The notes: a model not told the origin generated them from the sequence alone. A stretch of 64,000 nt of DNA from Novosphingobium mangrovisedimenti (GCF_025153475.1 NZ_JANZXA010000015.1:33008-97007); one strand, 5' to 3'; counted from the stretch's first letter, positions 8,701 to 17,574 are shown. Program-made: numbers and translations.

Positions 8701-8898
8701 GTGATTGCCACGGGCGCGGGCGCGGAGCTGCGGCAGGCGCTGGGCACGGCGGTGTTCTTCGGCATGACGGGCGTGACGGTCTTCGGCCTGCTCTTCACGC
8801 CGACGTTCTATGTCGTGTGCCGCAAGCTCGCGGCCCGGTTGCGGCGGAGAGACTCCGGCCCAAGCCGTCCCAGCCACGCCTTGCAGCCCGCGGAATGA
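5713..8898 (+). CDS. RND multidrug efflux permease (HAE1, MexF-like)
   Basis: A 1061-residue inner-membrane proton antiporter, the usual length for the HAE1 family. It begins MRFSRFFIDRPIFAGVIAVI as expected for TM1. The proton-relay aspartates are visible in GIVVDDAIVVVENVERYIEE (TM4) and the relay lysine in LAAKNAILVVEFAKQ (TM10). Two large periplasmic loops follow TM1 and TM7. The open frame runs upstream of 5713, but that part overlaps the adaptor gene and is not permease-like; ATG 5713 follows an AGGGG element. The closest described relatives by motif are MexF/BpeF pumps exporting chloramphenicol, quinolones and trimethoprim. Substrates here are inferred only. Confidence 0.95.
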   Translation: MRFSRFFIDRPIFAGVIAVIITVVGALAFIGLPITQYPDIVPPTVTVSAQYPGASAETVADTVAAPIEQEINGVDNMLYMGSQSTGDGKVIITVTFKIGTDLDEAQVLVQNRVAVATPRLPEEVQRLGVVTRKSSPDFLMVVNLQSPDGSLDRDYISNYALTQVKDKLARLDGVGDVRLFGARDYGMRIWIDPGKAAALDLTAGEIVQALRAQNVQVSAGALGQPPFDQGNAYQIGVEMQGRLKTPEQFANVVVRTDPDGRQVRVRDVARVELGAQDYGTNTYLSGKPTVVIAVLQRPGSNALEAAQAVRAEMDDLATSFPQGLEYSVIYNPTEFIGQSIDAVYQTLFEAVVLVVLVILVFLQNWRAAIIPIIAIPVSLVGTAVMLAATGYSLNNLSLFGLVLAIGIVVDDAIVVVENVERYIEEGMTPIEAARRSMDEVSGALVAIVLVLCAVFVPTLFISGISGEFYKQFAVTISTATVISLLLSLTLSPALGAILLRERHDVPDDAPRWKRFLQNAGDRFNHGFERMSEAYAKLTLRLVKRPLRMMATYGGLIAATVGLFWATPTGFVPQQDQGYFLAAVFLPPGSSLSRTDEAMQDVAKRILPIKGLRGAVMFAGLHGPSRTQTPDAAAIYFPFKSFEERKKLGATYEGIMQQAHAALAGFDKGHVILLPPPTINGIVPPGGYRMIVEDKNGRGYAELAKAAGPMLAQANQSPELRQVYTLFNMNTPRVYADVDRRKADLLGVPPERVFEALQVYLGSAFVNDFNLLGRTYRVTAQADAPYRGTTADIANLKTRSNSGAMVPIGSVATFQDKTGPYRVVRYNLQRAIEVDGSVAPGFSTGQALATMERIADDTLPAGYDHEWTGIAYQQSTAGNTAGVVFGMAVLFVFLVLAAQYESLTLPLAIILIVPMCLFAAMLGVNLRGMDNNILTQIGLVVLIALAAKNAILVVEFAKQAEDERGMSTVEAAVYAARTRLRPILMTSFAFILGTVPLVIATGAGAELRQALGTAVFFGMTGVTVFGLLFTPTFYVVCRKLAARLRRRDSGPSRPSHALQPAE

Positions 8899-8912
8899 AA
8901 GGGAAAGAAGCG

Positions 8913-10376
8913 ATGAAAATGCGAAACCTCGTCGCGGCGCTGCTTGCCGCGACCAGCCTCGCAGCCTGCGCTGCCGGCCCCGACTACGTCGCGCCGGCCC
9001 TGCCGGCTGCGGGAGACGCGCCCTTCGCGGGAAGTACATCGCCCGAAGTCGTCACCACGTCGCCGGACGATCACTGGTGGCGGCTCTACGACGATCCGGT
9101 GCTGAACGGACTGGTCGTCGATGCGCTGGCGGCCAACACCGATGTGCGTGTGGCGGTGGCCCGGATCGAGCGGGCCCGGGCGAGCCTTCGCGGCGCGCGT
9201 TCCGATGCCTTGCCGCAAACCGCGATCAGCGGCTCTGGCACGTACGGCCGCGCCGCCGAGAGCCAGGTCCCGCCGGGGACGGACAGGGAAGGCCGGACGG
9301 TCGACGGGCAACTGGCCGTCAGCTACGAACTCGATCTGTTCGGCCGCGTCCGGCGCGGTATCGAGGCTTCGCGCGCCGATCTGGGCGCCGCGCGCGAAAA
9401 TGCCGATGCGGTGCGCGTGACCGTGGTCGCGGATACCGTCCGGGCCTATGTCGATGCCACCAGCGCGGCGGAACAGCTGGCCGTGGCGCACCGCACGGTG
9501 GACTTGCTGGACCGCTCGGTGCGGATCACCAGCGCCCGGTTCGAGCGCGGCCTCAACGAACGTCTGGACGTGATCCGCCTCATGCAGCTGCGCGACCAGC
9601 AGGCGGCGGAAATTCCCTCGCTGCAGGCCACGCGCGATGCCGCGCTGTTCCGTCTCGCGACACTGACCGGGCGCACGCCGCAGGATCTTCCGGCGGCGGT
9701 GCGGGAACGGACGACAACGCCCGACGTGGCTCAGCCGATCCCGGTCGGCGACGGACGCACGCTCCTTGCCCGCCGTCCCGACGTGAAGGCTGCCGAAAGG
9801 CGCCTTGCCGCCGATACGGCGCGGATCGGCGTGGCGACGGCGGACCTCTATCCGAAGATCACGCTGGGCGGGTCGGTCGGCACGACAGCGGTCGGCGCGA
9901 CCGACGTGTTCGGCGCGGGACCGCTGCGCTGGCTGGTGGGGCCGCTGATCTCCTGGGCCTTCCCGAACCAGGAAGCCATCCGCGCGCGCATTGGCGCCGC
10001 CCGGGCGGATGTGCAGGCCGATCTCGCCACTTTCGACGGCACCGTGCTGAGGGCTCTGGAGGAGACCGAGACGGCCCTGTCCGCCTATCGCAACGCGTTG
10101 TTGCGCAAGGAGCGGCTCGGGTCCGCGCGCGATGCGGCGGGGCGCGCGGCGAAAGTCAGCATCGCGCGTCAGGGCCGGGGGCAGATCGATGCGCTCGCCG
10201 TGCTCGATGCGCAGCGCACGCTGGCGCAATCGGAATCCACTTATGCGCAGGCGACGCGCGACGTGGCCTTCGCGCAAGTGGACCTGTTCCGTGCTCTGGG
10301 CGGCACGTGGCGGGACAAGACGCCGGTGGCGACCCGTTCCGTGACGGCAGGCGCGGGCGAAAGTCCGGTGGGCTGA
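8913..10376 (+). CDS. RND outer-membrane channel lipoprotein (NodT/OprN family)
   Basis: A 487-residue TolC-like outer-membrane factor completing the pump. The N-terminal signal ends in a lipobox (TSLAAC), so Cys should be lipidated. The two repeated halves with coiled-coil segments are visible, for example VAVARIERARASLRGARSD and QLAVSYELDLFGRVRRG, the latter a strong NodT-family signature (ELDLFGR). The second half contains RPDVKAAERRLAADTARIGVA and LYPKITLGGSVG, also typical. ATG 8913 follows GGGAAAGAAG. It lies 14 nt after the permease stop and ends the operon; a stem-loop follows at 10400-10424. Confidence 0.93.
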   Translation: MKMRNLVAALLAATSLAACAAGPDYVAPALPAAGDAPFAGSTSPEVVTTSPDDHWWRLYDDPVLNGLVVDALAANTDVRVAVARIERARASLRGARSDALPQTAISGSGTYGRAAESQVPPGTDREGRTVDGQLAVSYELDLFGRVRRGIEASRADLGAARENADAVRVTVVADTVRAYVDATSAAEQLAVAHRTVDLLDRSVRITSARFERGLNERLDVIRLMQLRDQQAAEIPSLQATRDAALFRLATLTGRTPQDLPAAVRERTTTPDVAQPIPVGDGRTLLARRPDVKAAERRLAADTARIGVATADLYPKITLGGSVGTTAVGATDVFGAGPLRWLVGPLISWAFPNQEAIRARIGAARADVQADLATFDGTVLRALEETETALSAYRNALLRKERLGSARDAAGRAAKVSIARQGRGQIDALAVLDAQRTLAQSESTYAQATRDVAFAQVDLFRALGGTWRDKTPVATRSVTAGAGESPVG

Positions 10377-10399
10377 CTTCTTGCACTCCCGTCGATCTC

Positions 10400-10424
10400 G
10401 CGCAGGCGGGGATTCCGCCTGCGC
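10400..10424 (+). terminator. Stem-loop after the RND operon
   Basis: GCGCAGGCGG (10400-10409) and CCGCCTGCGC (10415-10424) pair perfectly around a 5-nt loop. No T tract follows. It is probably the 3' end of the pump transcript. Confidence 0.55.
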
Positions 10425-10594
10425 GCGTAGGAGCGTCGGCAGTGTGCATTCTTCTGCGGTTAATGAACGCGCGGCAGTGACATGATACTGCCCAGAGGCC
10501 GCTGCCGGTCGGCCGCGATATTTGGGCAGCGTTCACCAATATTTATTCGTATGCTCCTATCCCGCCTGTCTCGGAGTGGAGTAGGCGAGGATAG

Positions 10595-11311
10595 ATGGGC
10601 TTGTGGACGGAGAGGGCGGCGGCTCTGCTGGCGATCGCGCTGGCCGTGCCGTCCGTGCCGGCCATGGCCCGCGAGGACGGGGCAAGCGAGGATTCCGCCT
10701 TCGAACTGTCCGCCAATGTCGGCCTTGTAAGCGACTACAGGTTTCGCGGCATCAGCCTGTCGGGCAGGGACCCGGCGATCCAGGGCGGTTTCGACCTCAG
10801 TCACGATAGCGGCCTGTTCGTCGGGACCTGGGCCTCCAGCATCGCCGACTACAGCGGTTCGAACGTCGAGCTCGACATCTATGGCGGATATGCCGGGTCG
10901 TTCGAAGGTGTCGACTATTCGATCACGGCATTGGGATACTTCTACCCGGGCGGCAGCGGCGTCGACTATTTCGAGGTCCTGGGTACCGCGAGCACGAGCT
11001 TTGGCCCGGCGACCGTCGGGCTGGATGCGGCGTGGGTCCCTTCGCAGGACAACTACGGCGGGAACAACTTCTACATGGCTGCGAAGACGGAGATCCCCGT
11101 TGGCGAGACGCCCGTCAGCCTGTTCGGCCATCTCGGCTATGAAAACGGGGATTCCTACGACAACAAATGGGACTGGGAGGCGGGCATTTCCTATGTCGCG
11201 GGGCCGCTGACGGCCTCGGTGTCCTATGTCGATACCAACTATTCCGGGGCGAACGAGTCTGGCCGCCTCGCCAGGGCGGGTGTAGTCGCAACGCTCGTCG
11301 CGAGCTTCTGA
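10595..11311 (+). CDS. TorF-family putative outer-membrane porin
   Basis: A 238-residue secreted beta-barrel protein of the TorF/gcw_chp family common in alphaproteobacteria. It has an N-terminal signal peptide with cleavage after VPAMA, then the family signature LSANVGLVSDYRFRGISLS with DPAIQGGFDLSHDSGLFVG. Later strands (WDWEAGISYV, LTASVSYVDTNYSG) and a final Phe indicate a small barrel. Members are thought to act as porins or outer-membrane adaptors, but their cargo is poorly known. ATG 10595 follows GAGG. A cyclase-like gene starts only 14 nt downstream, so the two are probably co-transcribed. Confidence 0.8.
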   Translation: MGLWTERAAALLAIALAVPSVPAMAREDGASEDSAFELSANVGLVSDYRFRGISLSGRDPAIQGGFDLSHDSGLFVGTWASSIADYSGSNVELDIYGGYAGSFEGVDYSITALGYFYPGGSGVDYFEVLGTASTSFGPATVGLDAAWVPSQDNYGGNNFYMAAKTEIPVGETPVSLFGHLGYENGDSYDNKWDWEAGISYVAGPLTASVSYVDTNYSGANESGRLARAGVVATLVASF

Positions 11312-11325
11312 AACAGGCTGAAACG

Positions 11326-12114
11326 ATGTTCCGTCTCTTCCTTTCCGTCGACATGGTCGGATCGACCCAGTTCAAGGCCACCGCTGCTGCGCGCGGGGTC
11401 GACGGCTGGCTGGAGACGTTCCGCACGTTCTTCACCAACTTCCCGCTGATGCTGGTGGGGCAGATGGGCTTCGAATTCCTCGACGAGGAGGAGACCCCTG
11501 CGGTGGATGTCTGGAAAGCCATGGGCGATGAAGTGATCTTCACCGCCCGGCCGTCCAGCCCCGAGGAACTCGTCGGCATCCTGCGCGTGCTGCTCCGGAC
11601 CATGCGGCTCTACGAGGCGACACACTTTCCCAAACTGCCGCTGCGCCTCAAGGGCACGGCATGGCTCGCCGATTTTTCCGAGAACAACATCGCGCTCGAA
11701 ATCCCGGAGCTGTCCTCCGGCGACGCTTCGCCGCACCTCGACTTCATCGGGCCGGATCTCGACCTTGGTTTCCGTCTCTCGAAGTTTGCGCGGCCCGCCA
11801 GCCTCGTGCTCTCGCTGGACCTCGTCGAAATGCTGCTCGAGGCCGACAATCGCTCGACCGTCGCCATGTACCTCGTCGGGCGCGAGGAGCTGAAGGGCGT
11901 GATGTTCGGCCGGCCCTATCCGATCATCTGGATGCACGATGCAGAGGAAGGCTTCGACTTCCTGCCCTGGGAAATCGAGGGTTGCCCCTACATCGCCTCG
12001 GTCATGGACACGCAGCCGGCTTCCCCGGAAGCGCTGCGCCGGCAGATCGACGACATGCGCCTCTACCTGCGCAAGATGCATGGTCTCGAAAGGCCGCCCA
12101 TCGCGTTCAGCTGA
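11326..12114 (+). CDS. Class III nucleotidyl cyclase-like protein
   Basis: A 262-residue soluble protein with the outline of a class III adenylate/guanylate cyclase homology domain. The first metal-binding segment is LFLSVDMVGSTQFK (Asp9), followed by VWKAMGDEVIF (Lys64, Asp68), and later PDLDLGFRLSKFARPASLVLS, which aligns by eye with the helix-strand bearing transition-state residues. Both metal aspartates seem present, but other residues are diverged and no partner domain is fused. It could be an active cyclase or a degenerate one. It follows the TorF porin by 14 nt and its end overlaps the convergent SpoIIE gene by 8 nt. Confidence 0.6.
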   Translation: MFRLFLSVDMVGSTQFKATAAARGVDGWLETFRTFFTNFPLMLVGQMGFEFLDEEETPAVDVWKAMGDEVIFTARPSSPEELVGILRVLLRTMRLYEATHFPKLPLRLKGTAWLADFSENNIALEIPELSSGDASPHLDFIGPDLDLGFRLSKFARPASLVLSLDLVEMLLEADNRSTVAMYLVGREELKGVMFGRPYPIIWMHDAEEGFDFLPWEIEGCPYIASVMDTQPASPEALRRQIDDMRLYLRKMHGLERPPIAFS

Positions 12115-13747
12115 GGCTGTCCCTTTCGCCTTCGTAGCAGACTGTCAGGATAGCGATGTCATCGGATTGCGGCACCGCGCCGACGAAGGCGCGCACGCTG
12201 TCGGCAAGGCCTTCCGCGATCAGCCTGGCCGAGAATTCGGCGCGCGCCGTGGCCAGAGCATCGGCGATCCGTGCAGTCGTGAACAGCTGCTCGTCGGCGT
12301 CCGTGGCTTCCGATACGCCATCGGTGAACAGCACCAGCGCGTCGCCTTCGTTCAGGCGGAAGTGCCCGGTGCTGTAGACGGCGTCCTCGAACACGCCCAG
12401 CGCCATGCCCTGCAGCTTCTGCAGCCGTTCGACCAAACCGCCGTCGCGCACGATGAACGGCGCTTCGTGGCCGCCGTCGCTGTACTCCACGTCGCCGCTG
12501 CGCAGGTCGAGGATGCCGGCGAAGATCGTCACGAACATCTCGGCGGCGTTGTCGCGCGAGAGTTCGATATTGACACGCTGCATGATCTCCCCGGTCGATT
12601 TGCCGGACATCGCATGCGCCTTGAACAGGGTGGTGGTCATGGCCATGAACAGCGCCGCCGGCACGCCCTTGCCCGAAACGTCGCCGACGACGAAGAACAG
12701 GCGGTTATCGTCGATCAGGAAGTAGTCGTAGAGGTCGCCGCCGACCTGTTTGGCCGGTTCGAGCAGGGCGAAGACGTCAAGGTCCTTGCGTTCGGGGAAG
12801 GGCGGGAAAGTGCGCGGCAACATGCCGACCTGGATGTCGCGCGCGGCGGACAATTCGCCTTCCACCCTCTCACGGGCGGCTGTCGCTTCCTCCATTTCGA
12901 CAAGGTAGCGCTGGAGCCGCGCGATCATCCCCGCCATGGCCTCGGCCAGGCTGCCGACCTCGTCGCCGCGGCTTCGGCTGATGGTCTGCATCGCTTCCAT
13001 CTCGTCCTCGTCGGGCTGGAAGCTGCGGGTCTCCATGTTGCGCGTGAAGGCCGTCAGCCGCACGAGCGGGGCGACGATGCGCGAGATGAGGAACCAGCCC
13101 ACGGCCATCGACAGGGCGAACAGGGCCATGCCGATGGAGATGGACTTGACCAGCGCTTCATGCAGCCGCTGGTCGAGCCGCGCGAGGTCGATGTCCGCGC
13201 CGATGACATGCACGCGGCCGTCGGAGGCCTTGACCGGCATGTAGATCGACCGGAAGCGGCCGAACGAGTCGGAATATTCGTCGAAGCGAGTGTGCTCGTC
13301 CGCAAAGCTGCGATAGAGCTCGTCGGGCGCGGTGTCGTAGAGCGTGAAGAACCTGGTCTGCCTGCCTTCCAGGATCTCCGTCGGCGTGGCGCTGGTGGCG
13401 ACCGTGCGGATCTCGTCACCGAATTTCATATAGGAATAGACGTAGGTGAACCCGGAATCGTTGGCGAAACGCGAAAGCCGCTGCCTCACCGCCCGGTACT
13501 CGGGCGGCGGGATCGAATCCGGGCCGGTGATGCGGCGGTGATAACCCTGGGGGACAATCTCGCGCACGGCGTTCGCCGCGGCCTGCAGCCGGCCGTCGAT
13601 GCCGGTGATGATCTCGCTCCGGTCCGTTCCGTAGAGCACGGCGGTGTAGGCCGTAGCGGATACCAGATTGAGTAAGAGGAGAAGCAGCAGCAGTTGCGGC
13701 TTCAGGCCGAACCTGCGTACCCGCTGCGCTCCATCCAAGGTCGCCAC
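12107..13747 (-). CDS. SpoIIE/RsbU-type PP2C phosphatase with periplasmic sensor and HAMP
   Basis: A 546-residue membrane-bound serine phosphatase for partner-switching regulation. TM1 is about residues 15-38; a periplasmic sensory domain runs to about 200 (FTYVYSYMKFGDE, later GRVHVIGADIDLARLD); TM2 is 203-223, then HAMP and a short coiled coil (EEATAARERVEGELSAARDI). The PP2C domain follows with VGGDLYDY (335-342), GDVSGKG (355-361), GGHEAP (425-430) and FTDGVSE (474-480), so metal-binding residues look intact. The start is GTG 13747 behind GGGAG. Its likely client is the phosphorylated STAS protein encoded at 19181-19513. It is divergent from the NTT-like gene. Confidence 0.9.
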   Translation of the reverse strand: MATLDGAQRVRRFGLKPQLLLLLLLLNLVSATAYTAVLYGTDRSEIITGIDGRLQAAANAVREIVPQGYHRRITGPDSIPPPEYRAVRQRLSRFANDSGFTYVYSYMKFGDEIRTVATSATPTEILEGRQTRFFTLYDTAPDELYRSFADEHTRFDEYSDSFGRFRSIYMPVKASDGRVHVIGADIDLARLDQRLHEALVKSISIGMALFALSMAVGWFLISRIVAPLVRLTAFTRNMETRSFQPDEDEMEAMQTISRSRGDEVGSLAEAMAGMIARLQRYLVEMEEATAARERVEGELSAARDIQVGMLPRTFPPFPERKDLDVFALLEPAKQVGGDLYDYFLIDDNRLFFVVGDVSGKGVPAALFMAMTTTLFKAHAMSGKSTGEIMQRVNIELSRDNAAEMFVTIFAGILDLRSGDVEYSDGGHEAPFIVRDGGLVERLQKLQGMALGVFEDAVYSTGHFRLNEGDALVLFTDGVSEATDADEQLFTTARIADALATARAEFSARLIAEGLADSVRAFVGAVPQSDDIAILTVCYEGERDSLS

Positions 13748-13850
13748 GACAATAGTCTCCCGATAACGTGATCGAAACCGAATAAGCCCTATTGGGGCCT
13801 GAACTCCAAAATTTGATTAAACCGGATCACAACAAAGGCGGGGGAGAAAA

Positions 13851-16307
13851 TTGGTCGAAATTCTTAGCCGCCTCTTCCGTATCGAGCGTGGCGAATGGCT
13901 CCGGCTGTTGCAGTTCGGGCTGTTCGGTTTCCTCCTGCAGATGGGCATGGGCGTCGGCTTCAGCGCCGGCGATGCCGCGTTCCTGAGCAATGTGGGCGCG
14001 GACAGGTTGCCGCTCGTCTTCATGCTGACGCCGGCGGTGATGCTGCTCTACACGGTGTTGTTTTCCTATCTGCTAGTGCGTTTCTCGATCGACCGCATGG
14101 TCGACATCACCCTTGCGGCGCTGATCGCCGGGGGCGTGGGGTTCTGGGCGCTGATCGATGCCGGGCTGCCTCCGGGCTGGCAGACGCCGCTCTATTTCGC
14201 GCTGAAGCTCTATCTGGCGATGTGGTACATCGCGCTCTACTCGCTGTTCTGGAACTATACCGACGCCTATTTCGACATCCAGGATGCCAAGCGCCTGTTC
14301 CCGCTTTTCGCCGCGTTCTGCGCGCTAGGCACGGCCATGGGGGCGCTGGTCGTCAGCGTTTCCGCCAAGGCTGTTCCGGTGCAGTATTTCTTCCTGCTCT
14401 GGGCGGCGATCGCCTTCGCGACCCTTCCGCTGACGCGGCTGCTGCGCAGGCGCTGGCAGCAGATTGCCGAGAACGATGTCGATCTCGACGAGCAGGACGG
14501 CAGCGCGCTCGAACAGCTTGCCGCGGTGGGCAGGGCCTTTGGCAGGTCGCGCTACACCATCGTCTTCACGCTCACGCTGTTCGTGACGCTGCTGATGACC
14601 AATCTTGCCGAATACCAGTATTCGATGGTGCTGCAGGAAGGCCGCGACGAGGCCGGGCTGGCGGGGTTGTTCGGCACGCTCTACGCCGCTGCCAGCCTGT
14701 TCAACCTCGTCACCTGCCTCTTCGTGTTCAACCGGCTGGTTGCCCGGCTCGGCGTGCGCAATGTCGCCTTCATCCAGCCGCTTACTTATTTCGCGGTTTT
14801 CGGCTGGTTCTTCCTGAAGGGCGGGACGGGCGCCGCGCTGGCCGCGTTCTTCGCCTATCACGGCGTCCTGACGTCGATCGAGTACAACAACCAGAACCTG
14901 CTGTTCAACGCGGTGCCTTCGCGCGTCAAGCGCCCGCTTCGCACGGTCATGGAAGGGCTGGCGGAACCTTTGGCCAGCCTCGTTGCGGGCGGTTTCCTCC
15001 TCTACGCCGCCAGCTATGTCGACATGCGCGAACTGTCGGGGATTGGCATCATCATCGGGGGGCTCCTCATCGCCATCGTCGTGGCCCTGCGCGCACTCTA
15101 CCCCACCGCGATGGCAGCCAACATGCGCCAGGGCTGGATGAACTTCGGCAACCGCGCGGTCGTAGAGGCCGCGCGCCTCGATGCCGAGGCGCATGCGCGA
15201 CTGGAAGCGGCGAGTGCGGGCAAGGACCCGGCGGGAGAACTCGCGGCCAGGCTGTTGCAGACCGTGCAGGACGCGCCGCCCGAGCCGTCAGAACGTGCCG
15301 GGGCAACCGACAGCGAAGTCATCCCCGATATTCTCGCCGCCACTGCCCGGCTGGCGCCGCGCGACCGGCGCGCCGTCGTGGCACGGCTCGCCGCGATCGG
15401 CGAAACCGCGATTCCGCGCCTGATCGGCGGCATGCGCGAGACGTCGCTGCCCTATCGCTCGCGTGCGCTCGCGGCACGCGCGCTGGCCGAGGTATCCTAT
15501 GCCCAGTTCGCGCGGCATCTCGACCGGCTGGTCCGCGAGGAACTGCGCGAGGCGCGCAGGTTGCTGGCCGGTGCCGCCGTGCTGGAACGGCATGAAGGTG
15601 AGCATGCCTCGCTGGTCCTGCTCGCGCGTGCGCAGCGCGAACGTGTCGGCGCGGCATTGGACTTCGTGCTGGAACTGTTGGCGATCGGCGGCCTGCTGCC
15701 CAATTTCGACCTGCTGATCGTCTCGCTCCATTCGGCCAATGCCAAAGTGCGCGGCAATGCCATCGAGGCGATCGAAAGCGGGATCGACGGCGCGCTGTTC
15801 CGGCTGCTCGATCCGCTGCTGCGCCCGCAGGACGGCGCGCGCGCGGAAGCAGGGACGGCGGGCAACCTTGCCGATGTTCTCGATGCGGCAATGGCCGGCG
15901 GCCAGCCGATCGAAATGACGCTGGCGGCGGACGTCCTGCACGACCGGCTCGATACCGCCGCTTTCGCGCGGGTCGCGCAGCGGGTGATCCGTCCCGGCAT
16001 GCCCGAACTGCTGCGCCTGCATCTGCTGGACCTGATGGGGCTTGGGGACGGACAGGGACTGCGCCTGCCCGACGTTCTGGCCGCTCTTGCAGTTCATCCC
16101 GAGGTGGGTGGGGCGACGCTTGAAGCGCTGCTGGCGCTGTCCGCGGCGGTAGTCCTTCGACCGCCCGGTGAAGGCGGTCTGTGCGCGAAGGCCGGGGGAC
16201 GGACGTTCTGGGTTTCCCATCTCGATCTGCGCGATGTCGCCGGGCGCTTCCCGGACCTCGCACTCGTGCTTCTGAAGTCGCAGGATGACAGGCAATATGC
16301 GGCCTAG
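13851..16307 (+). CDS. ATP/ADP translocase (NTT)-like membrane protein with HEAT-like C-terminal domain
   Basis: An 818-residue protein. Residues 1-420 form about 12 transmembrane helices with nucleotide-transporter family hallmarks: FWNYTDAYFDIQDAKRLFPL, NLAEYQYSMVLQEG and RVKRPLRTVMEGLAEPLASL. Residues 430-810 are soluble and built of short helical repeats (RRAVVARLAAIGETAIPRLI, YRSRALAARALAEVSY), consistent with HEAT/armadillo repeats. NTT proteins of intracellular parasites exchange host ATP. In a free-living cell with this extension and signalling neighbours, a sensory or other transport role is more likely. The start is TTG 13851 with GGGGGAG upstream. It overlaps the next sensor gene by 23 nt. 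Confidence 0.75.
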   Translation: MVEILSRLFRIERGEWLRLLQFGLFGFLLQMGMGVGFSAGDAAFLSNVGADRLPLVFMLTPAVMLLYTVLFSYLLVRFSIDRMVDITLAALIAGGVGFWALIDAGLPPGWQTPLYFALKLYLAMWYIALYSLFWNYTDAYFDIQDAKRLFPLFAAFCALGTAMGALVVSVSAKAVPVQYFFLLWAAIAFATLPLTRLLRRRWQQIAENDVDLDEQDGSALEQLAAVGRAFGRSRYTIVFTLTLFVTLLMTNLAEYQYSMVLQEGRDEAGLAGLFGTLYAAASLFNLVTCLFVFNRLVARLGVRNVAFIQPLTYFAVFGWFFLKGGTGAALAAFFAYHGVLTSIEYNNQNLLFNAVPSRVKRPLRTVMEGLAEPLASLVAGGFLLYAASYVDMRELSGIGIIIGGLLIAIVVALRALYPTAMAANMRQGWMNFGNRAVVEAARLDAEAHARLEAASAGKDPAGELAARLLQTVQDAPPEPSERAGATDSEVIPDILAATARLAPRDRRAVVARLAAIGETAIPRLIGGMRETSLPYRSRALAARALAEVSYAQFARHLDRLVREELREARRLLAGAAVLERHEGEHASLVLLARAQRERVGAALDFVLELLAIGGLLPNFDLLIVSLHSANAKVRGNAIEAIESGIDGALFRLLDPLLRPQDGARAEAGTAGNLADVLDAAMAGGQPIEMTLAADVLHDRLDTAAFARVAQRVIRPGMPELLRLHLLDLMGLGDGQGLRLPDVLAALAVHPEVGGATLEALLALSAAVVLRPPGEGGLCAKAGGRTFWVSHLDLRDVAGRFPDLALVLLKSQDDRQYAA

Positions 16308-17574
16308 AAGCGTTCCCATAAAATCGCTGCTGCTGCGCACGTTCCTGCCGGCGGTCGTCCTGGTGGCGGTGCTTCTCGCAGGGCTCGCGTACAACTGGCT
16401 CTACGCCTCGATTCTGGACGGGTTCGAGCGAAAGCTGGTCACCGCGAGCGCGCTGACCGGTGCCATGGTCGATCCGGCCGATCACGACCGCCTGATTCGG
16501 GCCGCCATGGCGGGCGAGGATGCCGGGGCGGTCGAGGCGACACCAGCCTATCGGCGAAACGTCGTGCCGCTGCGGCATATCCGGGAACAGCTGGGGCTTA
16601 CGTACCTCTACACGCAGGTGACCGGCGGTCCCGAGGACATCCTCTATATCCTGGACGGGACGGTGGGAGAGGATCATTCGCTGATCGGCTCGACCGACGA
16701 TTTGCCCGACGAGACCGTGGAAGGGCTCGATCGCGTCGAGAAACAGGGGACGATCTACGTCTCGCCCATCGAATATCAGGAGCAATGGGGCCTGCTGAAG
16801 ACCGCCGCCGCACCGGTGATGGGTGCCGATGGGCGGATCGCCGCTTCGGCCGGTGCAGACGTCAACATCTCGGTGATCCAGGTGGCGACCCAGAATGCCC
16901 TGTTCATGAGTGCGATGATCGGCATCGGGTCGGTTCTCGCCTGCATTCTCGTGACACTGGCGCTGGTGCGCCGCATTGCCGTGCCCATCGAAGCGCTCAC
17001 CGAGGATACGCTGCAGATCGCGGCAGGCGGCACGCACGGCTCCGCCGGGGAACGCGGCCCGCGCGAAGTCATGGACTTGCGGCGCGCGCTCGCGGACCGC
17101 GTCGGGCAGATGGCAGGCGATGCGAAGCGCCGCAAGGACGCCATCGCCGAGCGCGAAGCGCGCGGGACGGCAGACCTGCTCGCGGGACAGGCGGGGGCCG
17201 GTGCGAATTTGCCGGTCGTGCTCGTGTCGCGCGCGGACTGCATGGTCGCATGGGTGGCCGCGCGGGACATGGATGTCGGGACGATCCTTGCCAGCCGGGC
17301 GATGGCGCAGCTGGCCTGCAAGTGCGCATCGAACCCCGATCTGGCGAAGCAGTGGCGCCGGATGGCGGATTTCGATCACGGTACATGCGTGGTCGTCGAT
17401 GGCGGTGCGGGGACTGTCGAACTCGTCGGCGCGGAGCAACGGGACCTGCTCATCGGCGGCAGGCAGGTGCGGCTCGAACCGGGAATGCGCGCGCGTTTCG
17501 AGGCGGGCGAAAGCATAACGCTGGCCGGGCAGGGGAGGCCCGACTGCCGCTTGTGGCCAGAGGCGGCACGATGA
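16285..17574 (+). CDS. Membrane sensor with periplasmic domain and HAMP-like linker, no catalytic output
   Basis: A 429-residue protein with TM1 at about 14-34, a periplasmic domain, TM2 near 210-230 (SAMIGIGSVLACILVTLALV), a HAMP-like segment beginning RRIAVPIEALTEDTLQIAAG, and a C-terminal region of about 150 residues that I cannot assign. The periplasmic part (LGLTYLYTQVTGGPED and ADGRIAASAGADVNISVIQ) resembles the sensory domain of the SpoIIE phosphatase encoded divergently. The C-terminal part lacks kinase, phosphatase or cyclase motifs. It overlaps the NTT-like gene at its start (ATG 16285; ATG 16297 is an alternative) and the next gene by ATGA, so translation is coupled. Confidence 0.7.
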   Translation: MTGNMRPRSVPIKSLLLRTFLPAVVLVAVLLAGLAYNWLYASILDGFERKLVTASALTGAMVDPADHDRLIRAAMAGEDAGAVEATPAYRRNVVPLRHIREQLGLTYLYTQVTGGPEDILYILDGTVGEDHSLIGSTDDLPDETVEGLDRVEKQGTIYVSPIEYQEQWGLLKTAAAPVMGADGRIAASAGADVNISVIQVATQNALFMSAMIGIGSVLACILVTLALVRRIAVPIEALTEDTLQIAAGGTHGSAGERGPREVMDLRRALADRVGQMAGDAKRRKDAIAEREARGTADLLAGQAGAGANLPVVLVSRADCMVAWVAARDMDVGTILASRAMAQLACKCASNPDLAKQWRRMADFDHGTCVVVDGGAGTVELVGAEQRDLLIGGRQVRLEPGMRARFEAGESITLAGQGRPDCRLWPEAAR

